Shown in pieces: positions 44,332 to 52,865 of a stretch of DNA of 64,000 bases (the stretch's first letter is position 1; each line of letters opens with the position of its first letter). The DNA is from Paenibacillus sp. LHD-38 (lineage in GTDB: Bacteria; Bacillota; Bacilli; Paenibacillales; Paenibacillaceae). The position numbers and the translations under genes are program-made. The notes under the pieces are model-generated. The model saw only the letters and a program-made list of their open reading frames with translations. It ran no database searches and was not told the origin of the DNA. The stretch spans positions 62,001 through 126,000 of the forward strand of contig NZ_JAVIFU010000004.1 of NCBI RefSeq assembly GCF_031157315.1, written 5' to 3'.

Positions 44332-46397
44332 GCGAGATGATGACGAATCACAAAAACGAAGCCTCATTGGGTATGATTTGGCGAATGATCGGTATATTCG
44401 GGGGCGGCCTTGCCGCCCTTTTCGTTCTGTCTGTGCTGAGCCTGTGCTTTGGGGAAGCACAGATTCCGGCAGCTACCGTGTTTGACGGTTTAATGCACCG
44501 GCAGGGTGACATAATGGAGCATAACCTGCTTTGGGATATCCGGATGCCGCGGACGGTAATCGGCATCATCGCCGGCGCCGCCCTTGCTGCCGCAGGTGCG
44601 CTTTTGCAGACCATAACGAAAAATCCGCTCGCCGCCTCCGATACACTGGGGATTAATGCGGGCGCCTACTTTATGGTTGTGCTCGGCATGGTTGCTTTTC
44701 CTGCGCTGCAGCATCAGTTCCCTTTTTTACTGGCAGCAGGCGGGGGCTTCCTGGCCGCGCTGGCTGCTTATTTCCTTGGCGGGGGCCGCACGGCAACGCC
44801 GGTTCGGCTGGCTTTATCGGGTATGATCGTATCGTTGGTGCTCGGCGCATTTACGTCGGCCATTCACATTTTTAAAGAGACAGAAACACAATCCTTGTTT
44901 TTATGGGGATCGGGCACCTTGATCCAGCTCGACTGGAGCGGCGTCGAGTATGCCTGGCCGTTCGTGGCAGCGCTGCTCGTTATCGCCATATTCGCAGGCC
45001 GCCAATTCGACGCGCTGGAGCTGGATGAATCGACCGCGCGCTCGTTAGGACAGCGCGTTGGCCTCACCCGGGCGGGCGGACTTACGCTTTCGGTGTTTAT
45101 GGCAGCGATCGTGGTCAGCGTTGTCGGACCGATTGGTTTTGTCGGGCTTGTTGCCCCGCATCTGGTCCGTCTCTCAGGCATTCGCAAGCATCGCTTGCTC
45201 ATTCCAGCGAGTGCGCTTTGGGGCGCGCTGCTCATAACGGCTGCGGATTTGCTCGCCCGCATGGTGCGCAGCAGTCTCGGCGAAATGCCGGTCGGCGCTG
45301 TGATGGCGATCATCGGCGCACCTTGGCTCATTTGGCTGGTACTTACCAAGATGAAAAACATTTCCGGCTCGGGCACGGGACAGTCGTCGATGAGCATCGG
45401 GGGAGCCCCGCTGCGCATGCGCTTTACGCCGACTGCGATTTCCATGGCCGTATTGCTGGCCGTCTTAATCCTAGTCAGTTTGTCGCTCGGCGGGACGAAA
45501 ATCCCGATCATGGAATTGCTTAGAAGTCTTGTTGGGGCAGGAGACGACTCTTACTCCGTACTGCTGAATTTACGGCTTCCGCGCACGCTTGTTGCGGCTG
45601 GCGGTGGCATTGCGCTGGCGATCAGCGGCGTGCTCATTCAAAGCGCTGTCCGCAATCCGCTTGCGGATGCCTCGATTATCGGAGTAACCTCAGGTGCGGG
45701 CTTTGGCGCTTTGGTGGTGTTGGTCGCTTGGCCTACGCTGCCGATTTTCGCTCTTCCAATTGCCGCTATTGCAGGCGGTGTTATCTCAGCAGCCTTTGTA
45801 TTTTTCTTGGCATGGCGCAAGTCGCTTAACCCTTCGGTACTTATTTTGCTTGGCATCGCGGTATCTGCCATTGGCTCTGCCGGCATACAGGCGATGATCG
45901 TGAAAGCAAGCCTTTGGAGCAGCACGGCTTTCGTCTGGATTACCGGCACAACCTACGGGCGAGGGTGGGATCAGTTTAACAGCATTTTTATCTTTCTTAT
46001 CATTCTGTTGCCGGCTGCTTATTATTTGGGCAGAAAATTTGACCTGCTCGCATTCGGAGACGAAAGCTCGACGGGCTTTGGTTTGCCGGTGAAAGGAACG
46101 CGCCTCTGGGCAATGATTATCGGAGTGCTGCTCGCTGCCGGCGCAGTTGCAAGCGTGGGCACGATCGGTTTCCTTGGACTGATGGCGCCGCATGCGGTGC
46201 GAATGATGGTCGGTCACCATACGAGACGCTCCATTGTGTTATCGGGTCTGCTTGGCGGCTTGCTGCTCGTGCTGGCGGATACACTCGGCAGAACGGTGAT
46301 GGCGCCGAAGGAGATTCCGTCTGGACTGATCATTATGCTGATCGGAGCTCCTTATTTCCTATTCCTGATGTACCGTTCACTCGTCAAGAAGATATAG
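44328..46397 (+). CDS. Fused FecCD-type siderophore permease
   Basis: The product is a 689-residue membrane protein made of two complete FecCD permease domains in tandem (residues about 15-340 and 365-689), as in FhuB. Each half has the family motif: DIRMPRTVIGIIAGAALAAAGALLQTITKNPLA and NLRLPRTLVAAGGGIALAISGVLIQSAVRNPLAD; and GFVGLVAPHLVRLSG and GFLGLMAPHAVRMMVG, the ATPase-docking loops. One polypeptide therefore supplies the whole channel. No ATPase gene follows, so a shared YusV/FhuC-type ATPase elsewhere is likely. The start overlaps the binding-protein stop. Confidence 0.93.
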   Translation: MSEMMTNHKNEASLGMIWRMIGIFGGGLAALFVLSVLSLCFGEAQIPAATVFDGLMHRQGDIMEHNLLWDIRMPRTVIGIIAGAALAAAGALLQTITKNPLAASDTLGINAGAYFMVVLGMVAFPALQHQFPFLLAAGGGFLAALAAYFLGGGRTATPVRLALSGMIVSLVLGAFTSAIHIFKETETQSLFLWGSGTLIQLDWSGVEYAWPFVAALLVIAIFAGRQFDALELDESTARSLGQRVGLTRAGGLTLSVFMAAIVVSVVGPIGFVGLVAPHLVRLSGIRKHRLLIPASALWGALLITAADLLARMVRSSLGEMPVGAVMAIIGAPWLIWLVLTKMKNISGSGTGQSSMSIGGAPLRMRFTPTAISMAVLLAVLILVSLSLGGTKIPIMELLRSLVGAGDDSYSVLLNLRLPRTLVAAGGGIALAISGVLIQSAVRNPLADASIIGVTSGAGFGALVVLVAWPTLPIFALPIAAIAGGVISAAFVFFLAWRKSLNPSVLILLGIAVSAIGSAGIQAMIVKASLWSSTAFVWITGTTYGRGWDQFNSIFIFLIILLPAAYYLGRKFDLLAFGDESSTGFGLPVKGTRLWAMIIGVLLAAGAVASVGTIGFLGLMAPHAVRMMVGHHTRRSIVLSGLLGGLLLVLADTLGRTVMAPKEIPSGLIIMLIGAPYFLFLMYRSLVKKI

Positions 46398-46417
46398 TAC
46401 TTCTCAAAATGATTGCT

Positions 46418-46496
46418 AAAAACGAATAATGAAGGTATTTATTGCCATTAATGTTCGTAAAAGTTGTTGACAAAGTGGACATATTCTCTTTAGAAT
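46418..46496 (+). promoter_or_regulatory. PurBox pair and promoter of pbuG
   Basis: AAAAACGAATAAT and, inverted, ATTAATGTTCGTAAAA have their CGAA/TTCG cores (46423-46426, 46454-46457) 27 bases apart, fitting the PurR tandem-PurBox rule. TTGACA (46467-46472), 18 bases and TAGAAT (46491-46496) form the promoter. PurR repression is expected when purines are plentiful. Confidence 0.8.
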
Positions 46497-46520
46497 TGAA
46501 AACGGAAAACAACAACAGCA

Positions 46521-46597
46521 TATTTTTTCGTATAATCTCAAGAATCGGCTTGAGAGTCTCTACTCGGTCACCGTAAATGATCAGGCTACGAAAATGG
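46521..46597 (+). ncRNA. Guanine riboswitch (purine aptamer) of pbuG
   Basis: The sequence follows the purine aptamer: TCGTATAATCTCAAG, then GGCTTGAGAGTCTCTAC, CGGTCACCGTAAATGATC and the closing GGCTACGA. P1 pairs ATTTTTTCG with CGAAAAT. The residue that pairs with the ligand (C in GGCTACG, equivalent to C74) indicates guanine/hypoxanthine rather than adenine. It sits between a PurBox promoter and the purine permease gene. Confidence 0.93.
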
Positions 46598-46643
46598 CGG
46601 AAAAGCTCGCATCGGTCCAGCGGGTATACTTTTCCCCTTTTTG
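46598..46643 (+). terminator. Riboswitch expression-platform terminator
   Basis: GGAAAAG (46599-46605) pairs with CTTTTCC (46629-46635), followed by CCTTTTT. Its 5' arm lies just after the aptamer P1, the usual design for ligand-induced termination. Confidence 0.75.
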
Positions 46644-46730
46644 CAGAGCCTAGGAGAAATGCGATTTATTGCATTTATTCCTAGGTTTCTTTGTTTGTTC
46701 CACCACATTTTTGGGAGGTTTGTAATCAAA

Positions 46731-48116
46731 ATGGAACGTTTCTTTCGCTTAAAGGAACACGGAACAAATGTCAGAACAGAGATTATGGCGGGGCTGACGA
46801 CTTTCATGACGATGGCATATATATTGGCTGTCAATCCAATTATACTTACGCCAGCAGGCTTAGACTGGACTGCCGTATTTCTAGCTACGGCGCTTGCTGC
46901 CGGAATTTTCACCATTGCAATGGGCTTGTTCGTTAACTTTCCTGTTGCGCTTGCTCCCGGTATGGGCCTTAACGCGTACTTTGCATCCGTCGTGATCGCA
47001 TCGGCGTCTACGGATACCCCGATCTCGCCTGCAATGGGGCTGACAGCCGTCTTTATTTCAGGAATTATTTTTATTATCTTAACGCTGACGCAAATTCGCC
47101 AAATGCTTATCACCGCTGTTCCAGACAGCCTGAAGCATGCGATTACGGTCGGTATCGGCTTGTTTATTACGATTATCGGCTTGAAAAACAGCGGCATTAT
47201 GACAATCGCCGTATCAAGCTTCACAGACATCAAGGCAGGAGTGTTCACGCCGGTTAGCGGATCCGAAACCGTTATCCAGCTGGGAAGCTTCCACAATGAG
47301 ACGGTTGTGCTTACAGTTATTGCGCTGCTGCTCATCGGCGTGCTGATGGTGCTTCGCGTACCGGGAGCCATTTTGTTCGGCATTCTAGGCACGACCGTTA
47401 TCGCGATTCTAATTGGCCATGTTGACGTGAAAGCCGCATTTACGGGCCAAACCTGGGTGCCTGATTTCTCGAAAATGAACTTCTGGCATTTCGACTTTGC
47501 GGGCCTGTTTGAAGTCGGGCTTGTAACGGTTATCCTGACGTTTACCTTCGTTGAGATGTTTGATACGTTCGGTACGCTCGTCGGTACGGCAAACCGCGCA
47601 GGTTATATGAAGGATCCGGAAACAGGCAAGAAGCGTGTTGGTAAGGCAATGTTCGTGGATGCCATCGGCGTCAGCGGCGGCGCGGTGCTCGGTACGAGCA
47701 CGGTTACCGCATTCGTCGAAAGCTCGGCAGGCATTGCGCAAGGCGGACGTACAGGCTTGACTGCCGTAACAACGGGCATTTGCTTCCTGCTTGCGATCTT
47801 CTTGTCACCGATCGTTGCGCTTGTTCCGGGTGCGGCAACGGCTGCCGCGCTTATTATCGTAGGCGTGCTGATGATGCAATCGGTCAAGGATATCGATTTT
47901 TCGGATATGGTTTACGCCATTCCATCATTCCTGACACTCGCATTTATGCCGTTGACGTACAACATTGCAAACGGTATTTCATTCGGTATCGTTTCGTACG
48001 TATTGCTTGCAACGGTTGCGAATGCAACGGGCAAAGGGAAATACAAGGTTCACTGGCTCATGTGGATTCTAGCGGTGCTGATTATTGGCCGTTACGTGTT
48101 CATGGGCGGGGAATAG
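46731..48116 (+). CDS. pbuG: Hypoxanthine/guanine permease PbuG
   Basis: The product is a 461-residue NCS2/AzgA-type purine permease with about 12 membrane helices. Family motifs are TNVRTEIMAGLTTFMTMAYILAVNP, FPVALAPGMGLNAYFA, ITVGIGLFITIIGLKNSGI and FVEMFDTFGTLVGTANRAGYM, VGKAMFVDAIGVSGGAVLGTSTVTAFVESSAGIAQGGRTGLTAV. The ATG at 46731 is preferred over in-frame codons upstream because the conserved MERFFRLKEHGT N-terminus begins there and GGGAGG is 12-13 bases upstream. PurBox pair, guanine riboswitch and terminator control it. Confidence 0.95.
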   Translation: MERFFRLKEHGTNVRTEIMAGLTTFMTMAYILAVNPIILTPAGLDWTAVFLATALAAGIFTIAMGLFVNFPVALAPGMGLNAYFASVVIASASTDTPISPAMGLTAVFISGIIFIILTLTQIRQMLITAVPDSLKHAITVGIGLFITIIGLKNSGIMTIAVSSFTDIKAGVFTPVSGSETVIQLGSFHNETVVLTVIALLLIGVLMVLRVPGAILFGILGTTVIAILIGHVDVKAAFTGQTWVPDFSKMNFWHFDFAGLFEVGLVTVILTFTFVEMFDTFGTLVGTANRAGYMKDPETGKKRVGKAMFVDAIGVSGGAVLGTSTVTAFVESSAGIAQGGRTGLTAVTTGICFLLAIFLSPIVALVPGAATAAALIIVGVLMMQSVKDIDFSDMVYAIPSFLTLAFMPLTYNIANGISFGIVSYVLLATVANATGKGKYKVHWLMWILAVLIIGRYVFMGGE

Positions 48117-48126
48117 AGTTCATAAA

Positions 48127-48164
48127 GGAAGAAGCAGCGCTGGACCGGCGCTGCTTCTTTTTTT
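48127..48164 (+). terminator. Terminator of pbuG
   Basis: GAAGAAGCAGCGC pairs with GCGCTGCTTC (loop TGGACCG), followed by nine Ts. Confidence 0.9.
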
Positions 48165-48188
48165 GCGTACAAAGGTTTATGGAAGGCT

Positions 48189-48304
48189 GCAGCCATTTAC
48201 GCTCGATCTATAAGAATTTATAGGTTTTCACATTATAAATATGCTTATAGATCTACGCGAAACGAGCTTTGCCGCCATAGGAAAGCGACAGCCGTTTACG
48301 CTCG
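48189..48304 (+). repeat. Dispersed hairpin repeat, copy d
   Basis: GCAGCCATTTACGCTC starts the copy. The stem is GATCTATAAG with CTTATAGATC (48205-48254), again with compensatory changes relative to other copies. ACGCGAAACGAGCTTTGCCG and ACAGCCGTTTACGCTC follow. It lies between pbuG and pxpA. Confidence 0.8.
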
Positions 48305-48362
48305 GTGGTAATTTGATATAATTTTGAAATAGCATATTTGAGTACGCGAAAGGAGGAGCCTT

Positions 48363-49130
48363 GTGAAGCAGGTCGATTTGAATTGCGATATGGGTGAAGG
48401 TTTTGGCGTGTACCACACCGGCTCGGACAGCGAGCTGATGAAATATATTACTTCAGCAAATATTGCCTGCGGCTTTCACGCTGGTGATGCCGCGACGATA
48501 CGCCGTACGGTGAAGCTGGCGCTGGAGCACGGCGTAGCCATCGGCGCGCATCCCGGACTGCCTGATTTGGCCGGATTCGGGAGACGTGTGATCGACATCA
48601 CGCCGGAGGAAGCTTACGATATGACGGTGTATCAGCTGGGGGCCGTTCAAGCTTTTACCAAGTCGGAAGGGGGCACTGTTCGGCATGTGAAGCCGCATGG
48701 CGCTCTCTATAATATGGCAGCGAGGAGCAGGCAGCTGGCGGATGCAATTGCCGAGGCAGTCTATAGGGTTGACCCTAGCCTCCTGCTGTTCGGTTTGGCG
48801 GGCAGCGAGCTTATTCTCGCAGGAAAAGCTATCGGCTTGCATACGATAAATGAAGTGTTCGCGGATCGAACCTATGAGTCGGACGGATCGCTTACGCCGC
48901 GAGAGATAGCGGGCGCAGTGATTGTGGATGCGGGCCGTGCGGCTGCACAAGCGGTCAAAATGATTAAAGAGGGAGAGGTCCAAACCCGTCAGCAGAGCGG
49001 ATTTATTTTGAAAGCAGATACAGTATGCGTGCATGGCGATACGCCAGGTGCACTGGAGCATGTGCAGCGACTTCGGGAAGCCTTGGAAGCAGAGGGGATT
49101 GCCGTAAAAAAAGCGGGAAATGGGGCATGA
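48363..49130 (+). CDS. pxpA: 5-oxoprolinase subunit A (LamB/YcsF)
   Basis: The product is a 255-residue cytosolic protein. With PxpB and PxpC it forms the ATP-dependent prokaryotic 5-oxoprolinase, which opens 5-oxoproline to glutamate. Family signature: VDLNCDMGEGFGVY, ITSANIACGFHAGDAATIRRTVKLALEHGVAIGAHPGLPDLAGFGRR, VRHVKPHGALYN, EVFADRTYESDGSLTPR, CVHGDTPGA. The GTG at 48363 has AGGAGGA 5-11 bases upstream. The overlap with pxpB is 4 bases, and pxpB-pxpC also overlap by 4, so the three subunits are translationally coupled. Confidence 0.95.
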   Translation: MKQVDLNCDMGEGFGVYHTGSDSELMKYITSANIACGFHAGDAATIRRTVKLALEHGVAIGAHPGLPDLAGFGRRVIDITPEEAYDMTVYQLGAVQAFTKSEGGTVRHVKPHGALYNMAARSRQLADAIAEAVYRVDPSLLLFGLAGSELILAGKAIGLHTINEVFADRTYESDGSLTPREIAGAVIVDAGRAAAQAVKMIKEGEVQTRQQSGFILKADTVCVHGDTPGALEHVQRLREALEAEGIAVKKAGNGA

Positions 49131-49882
49131 AGATGATGATAAAGGATAGTCCGTTCCCCTATGAGCTGCTGCCGCTTGGGGATTCAGCGATCATTTTTCG
49201 TTTGGCCAGCTGCATCAGCACCGAGCTTAATCGTTTCGTGAGGAGCCTTACTGATGTTATAGAGGCGCAGCCGTTTGCCGGCTTTATAGAGTGTGTGCCT
49301 TCTTTTGCCGCGGTAGCCATCCATTATGATCCGCTGCTCGTGAGCAGAAGCCGTGCTGGGGAAGAGCTTAAGCATGATACTATTTTTGAAACGGTTCGCG
49401 CAAGGCTGGAGACATACCTTAGCAAAGAGCTGCTAAGCGCAGCGGATCAGTTGACCAGGACCGTGGAGATCCCTGTCTGCTACGGCGGCGAATACGGACC
49501 CGATCTTTCGCTTGTAGCGAAGCTTAATAGGCTCTCGGAGGAAGAGGTTATTGCGATTCATGCAGCCGGATCTTATTTGGTGTATATGCTGGGCTTCGCG
49601 CCCGGCTTTCCCTATTTGGGCGGGATGTCGGAGCGAATAGCGGCACCAAGACATCAGACGCCGAGAACGAGCATCCCGCGGGGCAGCGTCGGTATCGCGG
49701 GCAAACAGACGGGGGTTTATTCCGTATCGACTCCGGGCGGTTGGCAGCTTATAGGCAGGACGCCGCTTGCGCTGTTTCGCCCGCAGGAAGAGATTCCAAG
49801 CCTGCTTAGGCCCGGAGATTCCGTGCAGTTCAAGCCGATAACGAGCGAAGAATATAAGCTGTACATTGAAGGTGAATTATGA
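49127..49882 (+). CDS. pxpB: 5-oxoprolinase subunit B (KipI family)
   Basis: The product has 251 residues of the KipI/allophanate-hydrolase-subunit-1 family. Visible are YELLPLGDSAIIFRLAS at the N-terminus, PSFAAVAIHYDPL, VEIPVCYGGEYGPDLSLVA, YLVYMLGFAPGFPYLGGM, RIAAPRHQTPRTSIPRGSVGIAGKQTGVYSVSTPGGWQLIGRTPLALF. It is the central subunit, between PxpA and PxpC. The ATG at 49127 overlaps the pxpA stop; ATGs at 49133 and 49136 are possible. The B. subtilis homologue KipI was first described as a sporulation-kinase inhibitor, but the operon context supports 5-oxoprolinase. Confidence 0.93.
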   Translation: MKMMIKDSPFPYELLPLGDSAIIFRLASCISTELNRFVRSLTDVIEAQPFAGFIECVPSFAAVAIHYDPLLVSRSRAGEELKHDTIFETVRARLETYLSKELLSAADQLTRTVEIPVCYGGEYGPDLSLVAKLNRLSEEEVIAIHAAGSYLVYMLGFAPGFPYLGGMSERIAAPRHQTPRTSIPRGSVGIAGKQTGVYSVSTPGGWQLIGRTPLALFRPQEEIPSLLRPGDSVQFKPITSEEYKLYIEGEL

Positions 49883-50892
49883 GTATAACCGTCGTTCGTC
49901 CCGGCCTGCTATCTACCGTTCAAGATCTCGGCAGGTATCGCTTTCAGAAATACGGCGTCGTACCGGGAGGAGCCATGGATACGGGAGCAGCGCGGGCAGC
50001 TAATGTGTTGGTCGGCAATGAAGGCCATGAAGCCGTGCTGGAGATAACGCTGGCCGGAGCGGAGCTGCTTATCGACAAAGATATTATTCTCGCGATCTGC
50101 GGTGCAGATCTTTCCGTGAAAGCGGCAGGTGAGCGGCTGCCGCTTTGGCGGCCTGCACTCATTCGCGCCGGATCCATCATTAAATTCGGAGCCTGCCAAT
50201 CGGGCTGCCGTTCTTACTTAGCGATCGCTGGAGGATTTGATGTGCCTGTCGTGATGGGCAGCAGGAGCACTTATTTGCGCGGCGCCATCGGAGGTTATCA
50301 GGGTCGAGCGCTTAAGTCGGGAGATGTGCTTTCTGCCCAGGCTCCAGGCTTGCTGTCCGAGCGAATCAAATCGTTGCTGAGCGGCGGCCTGAATGGAGGC
50401 TTCGCCGTGCCGCATTGGCATGCGAGTCATTTTGCGATAGCGGATAGTCTGGCAGACCCCATCATTCGCGCAATGCCTGGCTCCCATTTCGAGCTGTTTA
50501 CGGAGGACAGCCAGCAGGCGCTGTTTCGTCAAACGTATCAAATCGCCGTGCAGTCCGACCGTATGGGCTACCGGCTTGAAGGCGCGCAGAAGCTTGCGCT
50601 CGCTTCGCCTCAGGAGCTGCTTTCGGAGGCAGTCGCAAACGGCACCGTCCAGCTCCCTTCTGACGGCAATCCCATCGTGTTATTGTCCGATAGACAGACA
50701 ACCGGCGGTTATCCGCGTATCGCGCAGGTCGCCACGGTTGATATTCCGGTATTCGCGCAGCTAAAGCCAGGCGATCGCTTCCGTTTCGAAGCCATTACCC
50801 AGCAGGAAGCGGAGCGGCTTTATTTGAACAGCGAGCGCGACATGCAAATGCTGAAGGCAGCTATAGCGTTAAAAATTAACGGAGCTAACTAA
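49879..50892 (+). CDS. pxpC: 5-oxoprolinase subunit C (KipA family)
   Basis: The product has 337 residues of the biotin-dependent-carboxyltransferase-like/KipA family. Motifs are VVRPGLLSTVQDLGRYRFQKYGVVPGGAMDTGAARAANVLVGN, LEITLAGAELL, CRSYLAIAGGFDVPVVMGSRSTYLRGAIGGYQGRALKSGD, SDRMGYRLEG, SDGNPIVLLSDRQTTGGYPRIAQVATVDIPVFAQLKPGD. It is the last gene of the operon, and no terminator is clear after it. Order A-B-C without a transporter gene is complete for oxoprolinase activity. Confidence 0.94.
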   Translation: MSITVVRPGLLSTVQDLGRYRFQKYGVVPGGAMDTGAARAANVLVGNEGHEAVLEITLAGAELLIDKDIILAICGADLSVKAAGERLPLWRPALIRAGSIIKFGACQSGCRSYLAIAGGFDVPVVMGSRSTYLRGAIGGYQGRALKSGDVLSAQAPGLLSERIKSLLSGGLNGGFAVPHWHASHFAIADSLADPIIRAMPGSHFELFTEDSQQALFRQTYQIAVQSDRMGYRLEGAQKLALASPQELLSEAVANGTVQLPSDGNPIVLLSDRQTTGGYPRIAQVATVDIPVFAQLKPGDRFRFEAITQQEAERLYLNSERDMQMLKAAIALKINGAN

Positions 50893-51048
50893 ACAGGCCA
50901 TAAACGTCCTGCTGCATCAGTCTTCTGCATGCAAAGCTTTCGGTGGACGATGGTATCTATCGGTTAAGCTCTCCCGGCCAATTTATGGTAGACTACTAAT
51001 CAGAAGCAATGAAGTCCGGAAGTTTTGGCAATAAAGGAGTGAAAGCAA

Positions 51049-51816
51049 TTGTTTGTACAGCAGCGGCATCAATTAATTATCCAGAAAATAAATTCGGATA
51101 AATCCATTCGTGCATCGGAGCTTATGGAAGCGTTCGGCGTTTCATTCGAAACGATACGGCGGGATCTGGAGCATTTAGAGAATGCCGGATATTTGCAGAG
51201 GGTCCATGGCGGCGCGATTCTGAAAGAGTTGGACTATAGCACCGAAATCCCATTGCCGATTCGTGAATCGATCTATTTGACGGAGAAGACGGAATTATCG
51301 CAGCTGGCCGTTCGATATGTAACGGAAGGGATGTCCATCGCACTCGATGTTAGCACAACCAACACGCAGATCGCGAAGGCGCTCAAGGCAAAGTTCGATA
51401 AACTAACGATCATTACGAATTCGCTTCCGATCATAAATGAATTAATGGATATGCCCGGTTATACGCTGGTTATGATCGGCGGCGTTATCCGGCAAGAGGA
51501 ACAGAGTATTATCGGTGATTTGGCAGAAGAATTCGCGTCCCGCTTCCACGCAGACCTTTTCTTTATGAGCATGAGCGGGGTTACATTGGAAGACGGCATT
51601 ACCGACAACGCGATTGGCGAGGTGCAGGTGAAGAAAATCATGCAAGCGAAAGCGAAACGCACAATCGCTCTTGCCGACAGCAGCAAATTTGATCAGGTCT
51701 CCCTGCTCAAGGTATGCGGCTGTGGGGAGGTTGAACGGTTCGTTACGGATTCGAAGATCGACCTGGATTTAGTCGCGAAATACAAACGGAGCGGTATTGA
51801 GATCGTTTACGAGTAG
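51049..51816 (+). CDS. DeoR-family transcriptional regulator
   Basis: The product has 255 residues. The N-terminal HTH is typical (KSIRASELMEAFGVSFETIRRDLEHLENAGYLQRVHGGAIL), and the C-terminal sensor domain of the sugar-phosphate-isomerase fold includes VTEGMSIALDVSTTNTQIAKALK, IITNSLPIINEL, GGVIRQEEQSIIGDLAEEF and ALADSSKFDQVS. Such repressors usually respond to a sugar phosphate. TTG at 51049 has AAAGGAG 9 bases upstream. Downstream genes are a DMT transporter and a metallophosphoesterase; whether it controls them is unknown. A terminator separates them. Confidence 0.92.
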   Translation: MFVQQRHQLIIQKINSDKSIRASELMEAFGVSFETIRRDLEHLENAGYLQRVHGGAILKELDYSTEIPLPIRESIYLTEKTELSQLAVRYVTEGMSIALDVSTTNTQIAKALKAKFDKLTIITNSLPIINELMDMPGYTLVMIGGVIRQEEQSIIGDLAEEFASRFHADLFFMSMSGVTLEDGITDNAIGEVQVKKIMQAKAKRTIALADSSKFDQVSLLKVCGCGEVERFVTDSKIDLDLVAKYKRSGIEIVYE

Positions 51817-51851
51817 AATGGAATAAGGAAAAGGGGCTTCGATGTCCTAAC

Positions 51852-51886
51852 GATTCTTGGCAAATGGCCAAGGATCTTTTTTTTTG
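51852..51886 (+). terminator. Terminator after DeoR gene
   Basis: GATTCTTGGC and GCCAAGGATC pair around AAATG and are followed by ten Ts. Confidence 0.85.
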
Positions 51887-51977
51887 ACTGTTGTGTATTT
51901 TATATTAAGTTATTGTAAATGTGTGTGTTTGTGTGTTATTATGTTGGAAAAGAAGGATTAGAGGAGTTGTTGCCTCA

Positions 51978-52829
51978 TTGCTTGTTATCTCTATTATTCT
52001 TGTATTGTGTTCCGGCTTGGCACATGCCGTATGGAATATGCTGGCGAAGCAAAGCACGGATAAAGCAGTTTTCTTATGGGTGATCTATATGCCAGCGACC
52101 ATTCTCTTGCTGCCGACGCTCGTCAATGAGTTAGCTGGCGCATCATTATCGCTGGCTATGTGGCTGTTAATCGGGGCGTCGCTTATCATGCAAAGCATCT
52201 ACTCGCTGCTGCTTGCCTACACCTATAACGCCGGTGATTTATCGCAAGTGTACCCCGTCATGCGGGGCACGCCAACCTTGCTTATTCCAGCGTTTGGGGT
52301 AATTTTGTTTGACGAGGTTTTGGCTTTATGGGGCTGGATCGGACTCTGCTTTATGCTGACCGGGTTCGTCGTCATGCTTGGAAGATCCTCGGGCAAGGGG
52401 CAGCAAGCTTCGCTTAAGCCGATGCTGCTGGCCATGAGCGTCGGCCTATGCATTACCATTTATACGCTTATCGATAAGGCGAATTTGCAGCATCTTTCAC
52501 CGCTCGCGCTGCTTGAAGTGACGAACATCGGATTTGTGCTTGGATTGACGCCTGCGGTTGTTCATTCTAATCGTTTAAGGCATGTTATCCGCACACATTC
52601 GAATCGGATATGGATTGGCGCTATTTTGTCGCCTGGTTCGTATTTGCTGTTTTTGTTTGCAGCTAGAAATGCCAATGTTTCAACGGTCGCGCCTATGAGG
52701 GAGGTAGGCATCGTATTCGGCACGCTGCTCGGCCTTTTCGTGTTGAAGGAGTCGCAGGGGATCCGAAGAATTACGGCTTCGGTCGCTGTTGTCATGGGCA
52801 TCATCATGATTGCGTCATCCGGGCATTAA
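51978..52829 (+). CDS. EamA/DMT-family transporter
   Basis: The product is a 283-residue membrane protein with about ten hydrophobic helices and two EamA repeats (first half VISIILVLCSGLAHAVWNMLAKQSTDKAVFLWVIY...; second half MLLAMSVGLCITIYTLIDKANLQHLSPLALLEVTNIGFVLG...NVSTVAPMREVGIVFGTLLGLFVLKE). The second repeat ends with the typical 'apl-evgivf...E' motif. The substrate is unknown; the family exports amino acids, sugars or other metabolites. TTG at 51978 gives a protein starting at the first helix, with GAGGAG about 12 bases upstream; an earlier frame opening at 51921 is less likely. Confidence 0.85.
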   Translation: MLVISIILVLCSGLAHAVWNMLAKQSTDKAVFLWVIYMPATILLLPTLVNELAGASLSLAMWLLIGASLIMQSIYSLLLAYTYNAGDLSQVYPVMRGTPTLLIPAFGVILFDEVLALWGWIGLCFMLTGFVVMLGRSSGKGQQASLKPMLLAMSVGLCITIYTLIDKANLQHLSPLALLEVTNIGFVLGLTPAVVHSNRLRHVIRTHSNRIWIGAILSPGSYLLFLFAARNANVSTVAPMREVGIVFGTLLGLFVLKESQGIRRITASVAVVMGIIMIASSGH

Positions 52830-52865
52830 ATCATTGTTTTATCTACTTATTGGAGAGGGAGTAGG

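Noticed and set aside
43561..44460. 299-codon minus-strand frame opposite the siderophore-binding protein gene
   Set aside because: It is antisense to a clear lipoprotein gene with Fur box and known motifs; its translation is Cys/Arg/His-rich with no domain.
46586..47392. 268-codon minus-strand frame opposite pbuG
   Set aside because: Shadow of a recognised permease gene; starts and ends without signals and overlaps the riboswitch terminator.
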